12,099 nt of DNA, taken from contig JACRHK010000103.1 in the NCBI GenBank assembly GCA_016217625.1, positions 1 to 12,099 of the forward strand. The letters are read 5' to 3'. Positions 10,568 through 12,099 of the stretch are shown here, piece by piece. The notes below the pieces were generated by a model that was not told where the DNA came from, did not search any database, and saw only the letters and a program-made list of their open reading frames with translations. This DNA comes from Nitrospirota bacterium (GTDB taxonomy: Bacteria; Nitrospirota; RBG-16-64-22; JACRHK01). Each line of letters begins with the position of its first letter. Positions within the stretch are counted from its first letter, which is position 1. The position numbers and the translations under genes are program-made.

Positions 10568-11536
10568 TTACTTTAGCCGGTGTTGCTGGAAAAATCGCCA
10601 GATGACTTCGCTGGCGTCGATGTCACGGCTCGTTTTCCCGACGATGCGTTCGGGAAAATACTGGAGACCTCCCGGCCAGGTGTGCCCGCCGCCTTCGACG
10701 GCGTACAGGATTATCTCGGAGTCATTCCGGCAGGGGCCGTAGTTTTCTTTTCGTACCCGTGTGCCGTCTTGGGGGTCTTTGTCCGGTTCATAGGTTACGG
10801 TAGGCTTGGAAGGGCACCCGTTCAATTTGACCCAAAGCCGCACCGTATCGGGGACGGACAGTTTCTCCCCCAGCTTGGTCCGGCCCAAACGGATCTCCCC
10901 TCCCTCCCAGGGGACGAGCGTGTCCTCTGTTCCGTTGATCATCAAGACGGGCACGGGACGGGAGGGGGCGCAGCGGGGCGCGATGTTCGCCGGCATGGCG
11001 CCGATGACCGGCGCAATGGCCGCGAGCATCTCCGGGCGTTCGCACGCCAGGCGGTGCGCCATGAGCGCGCCGTTGGATGCGCCGGTGACATACACACGCT
11101 TCGGATCGAGGCGCAGCTCACCCACCAGGGTATCGATCAGGTGGGAGAGAAACCCCACGTCGTCAATGTCCTCTTGTTGGGCGCGCCAACGATCCAATCC
11201 GCGGCCGTCGTTCCAGTGTCTGTCCACGCCGTCGGGATACGCCACCACGAAGCGCTCCCGTTCGGCTAACGCGTTGAAGCCGTTGCGGGTCAGATCCTCC
11301 ATCCGCTTTCCCGTTCCCCCGCCACCGTGCAGGGCCAGGACCAGCGGATACTGTTTGGTTTTGTCATACGAGACCGGGAGATAGATCCGGTACGTGCGCG
11401 TGATCCCTCCATGTTCAAGGGAATAGCTGACGCTGCCTCCTCCCGGTTGGGCATCCGGCGGGAAGCCGCCCAGGATGCACCCTGCACCCAATGCCAGGAT
11501 GATGGTGGCCGATTGTCTTTTCATGGTCATGTTCAT
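10568..11536 (-). CDS. Secreted PHB-depolymerase/feruloyl-esterase-type alpha/beta hydrolase
   Basis: This 322-residue protein has an N-terminal export signal (MKRQSATIILALGAGC region); Cys20 is in a near-lipobox (LGAGC) that is not canonical. The LpqC/esterase_phb fold follows, with oxyanion-type LALHGGGG (67-74), nucleophile Ser154 in TGASNGAL, Asp205 in NGTEDTLVPW and His285 in GGGHTWPGG. Enzymes of this group cleave ester bonds in polyhydroxyalkanoates or in feruloylated polysaccharides. Lone cysteines at 241 and 269 may form a disulphide. The start is fixed by a 4-bp ATGA overlap with the upstream gene, with GGAGG 10 nt before. The upstream partner is a secreted protein with a glycosidase-like tail, which slightly favours a polysaccharide or cell-surface substrate. 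The actual substrate is unknown. Confidence 0.92.
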   Translation of the reverse strand: MNMTMKRQSATIILALGAGCILGGFPPDAQPGGGSVSYSLEHGGITRTYRIYLPVSYDKTKQYPLVLALHGGGGTGKRMEDLTRNGFNALAERERFVVAYPDGVDRHWNDGRGLDRWRAQQEDIDDVGFLSHLIDTLVGELRLDPKRVYVTGASNGALMAHRLACERPEMLAAIAPVIGAMPANIAPRCAPSRPVPVLMINGTEDTLVPWEGGEIRLGRTKLGEKLSVPDTVRLWVKLNGCPSKPTVTYEPDKDPQDGTRVRKENYGPCRNDSEIILYAVEGGGHTWPGGLQYFPERIVGKTSRDIDASEVIWRFFQQHRLK

Positions 11537-12099
11537 TGAACCGTCGCCTCCACACAGTCATACACTGCGGTAGCCATGTCCAGGCGGCCGTTGCTGGTTT
11601 GATCATGCCCCAGGCAGAGGGTGTAGGTCCCCAGGGGGACGGTGCCCGTGTAGAGCGTGTAGTCGCCGTCGGCGGGGGCGGTGGAGAAGGGTGTGACATC
11701 GCCCAGATTCGCTGGCAAGGGAACCCACTGGCCGGTGGCATTCAGGTAGGAGGGGGAGACCCCCATGGCCGGGGCATCGAGGACCAGGAAGAACTCCCGC
11801 CCCTGCCCACCGCGGATCGTGTAGTCCACAGTGACGGGGTTGGTCACGGTGACGGTGGCATTAGAATTGCCGTTGACGCGGAGGGAGACCGCCGGGCCTT
11901 CCACGAACACCGGGCTCTCGCCGAGTTGCAGGGTCACGGTGCCGTTGGTGACAGGGAGAGTCTGTTGCCGGAAGGCGGTGGCATAGCTTGTCACCTCGGC
12001 GCCGGAGGAGAACGGCGGGACGGCTTCGGTGACGAGCACGGTATTGCCTGGAATCCCTGTAATGGTGACCGGGGTGATCTTGCCCGGCGCATAGGCCGG
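11533..12099 (-). CDS. Secreted beta-rich protein, C-terminal end (partial)
   Basis: The frame is open to the right edge, so only about 188 C-terminal residues are visible. The first part (…SYATAFRQQTLPVTNGTVTLQLGESPVFVEG) resembles the C-terminal beta-sandwich of secreted glycoside hydrolases, where a VTLxLxESPVYVEG line is common. The last about 115 residues form another beta-rich domain with TVTVTNPVTVDYTI, DGDYTLYTGTVPLGTYTLCL and NGRLDMATAVYDCVEATVQ, like appended domains seen at the ends of extracellular proteins. Two cysteines (in TLCLG and YDCVE) could pair. It overlaps the esterase gene by 4 bp, so both are in one operon. The enzyme class cannot be named from the tail alone. Confidence 0.75.
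   Translation of the reverse strand, partial: PAYAPGKITPVTITGIPGNTVLVTEAVPPFSSGAEVTSYATAFRQQTLPVTNGTVTLQLGESPVFVEGPAVSLRVNGNSNATVTVTNPVTVDYTIRGGQGREFFLVLDAPAMGVSPSYLNATGQWVPLPANLGDVTPFSTAPADGDYTLYTGTVPLGTYTLCLGHDQTSNGRLDMATAVYDCVEATVQ

Overview
The window is a GC-rich stretch of a Gram-negative bacterial chromosome. It carries Sec signal peptides, an HtrA-type protease, Tat translocase genes, sigma-54-type promoters and an E. coli-like initiator tRNA with encoded CCA. The gene set and the dispersed GC-rich repeats would suit a Nitrospirota, NC10 or deltaproteobacterial type of genome, but no marker here fixes the phylum, so this is a weak guess.

Left part (1-3785, plus strand): the tail of an NtrC-family sigma-54 activator; a sigma-54-like promoter overlapped by a sigma-70-like one; a secreted Lys/Glu-rich protein with a perfect intrinsic terminator; a periplasmic HtrA/Deg serine protease; then tatA and tatC. 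Between htrA and tatA lies a roughly 380-bp non-coding block bounded by long inverted repeats and TA dinucleotides. It looks like a MITE inserted in the htrA stop codon. This part reads as an envelope-quality and protein-export neighbourhood.

Middle (3785-8204): a small unknown gene; an initiator tRNA-fMet with a consensus promoter and its own terminator; a minus-strand pair made of a small protein and a nucleotidyltransferase-fold protein, possibly toxin-antitoxin-like; an ammonium transporter (minus) with a strong sigma-54 promoter match; a divergent SelT/W/H (Rdx) family protein; and a minus-strand BrnT-like toxin with a CopG/RHH antitoxin that carries an N-terminal zinc ribbon.

Right part (8205-12099): a short secreted protein of unknown function, a second copy of a dispersed repeat first seen at about 7325-7480, a large inverted repeat, and then minus-strand genes. 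These are a DAHP-synthase family enzyme with several non-canonical active-site positions, a GNAT acetyltransferase with a short N-terminal half, a secreted PHB-depolymerase/feruloyl-esterase-type hydrolase, and the C-terminal end of a secreted beta-rich protein. The last three form a tightly packed operon read from the right edge.

The clearest themes are nitrogen or stress control through sigma-54 (activator tail, two promoter matches, amt), two candidate toxin-antitoxin modules, and heavy seeding of intergenic spaces by palindromic repeats and a MITE-like element.
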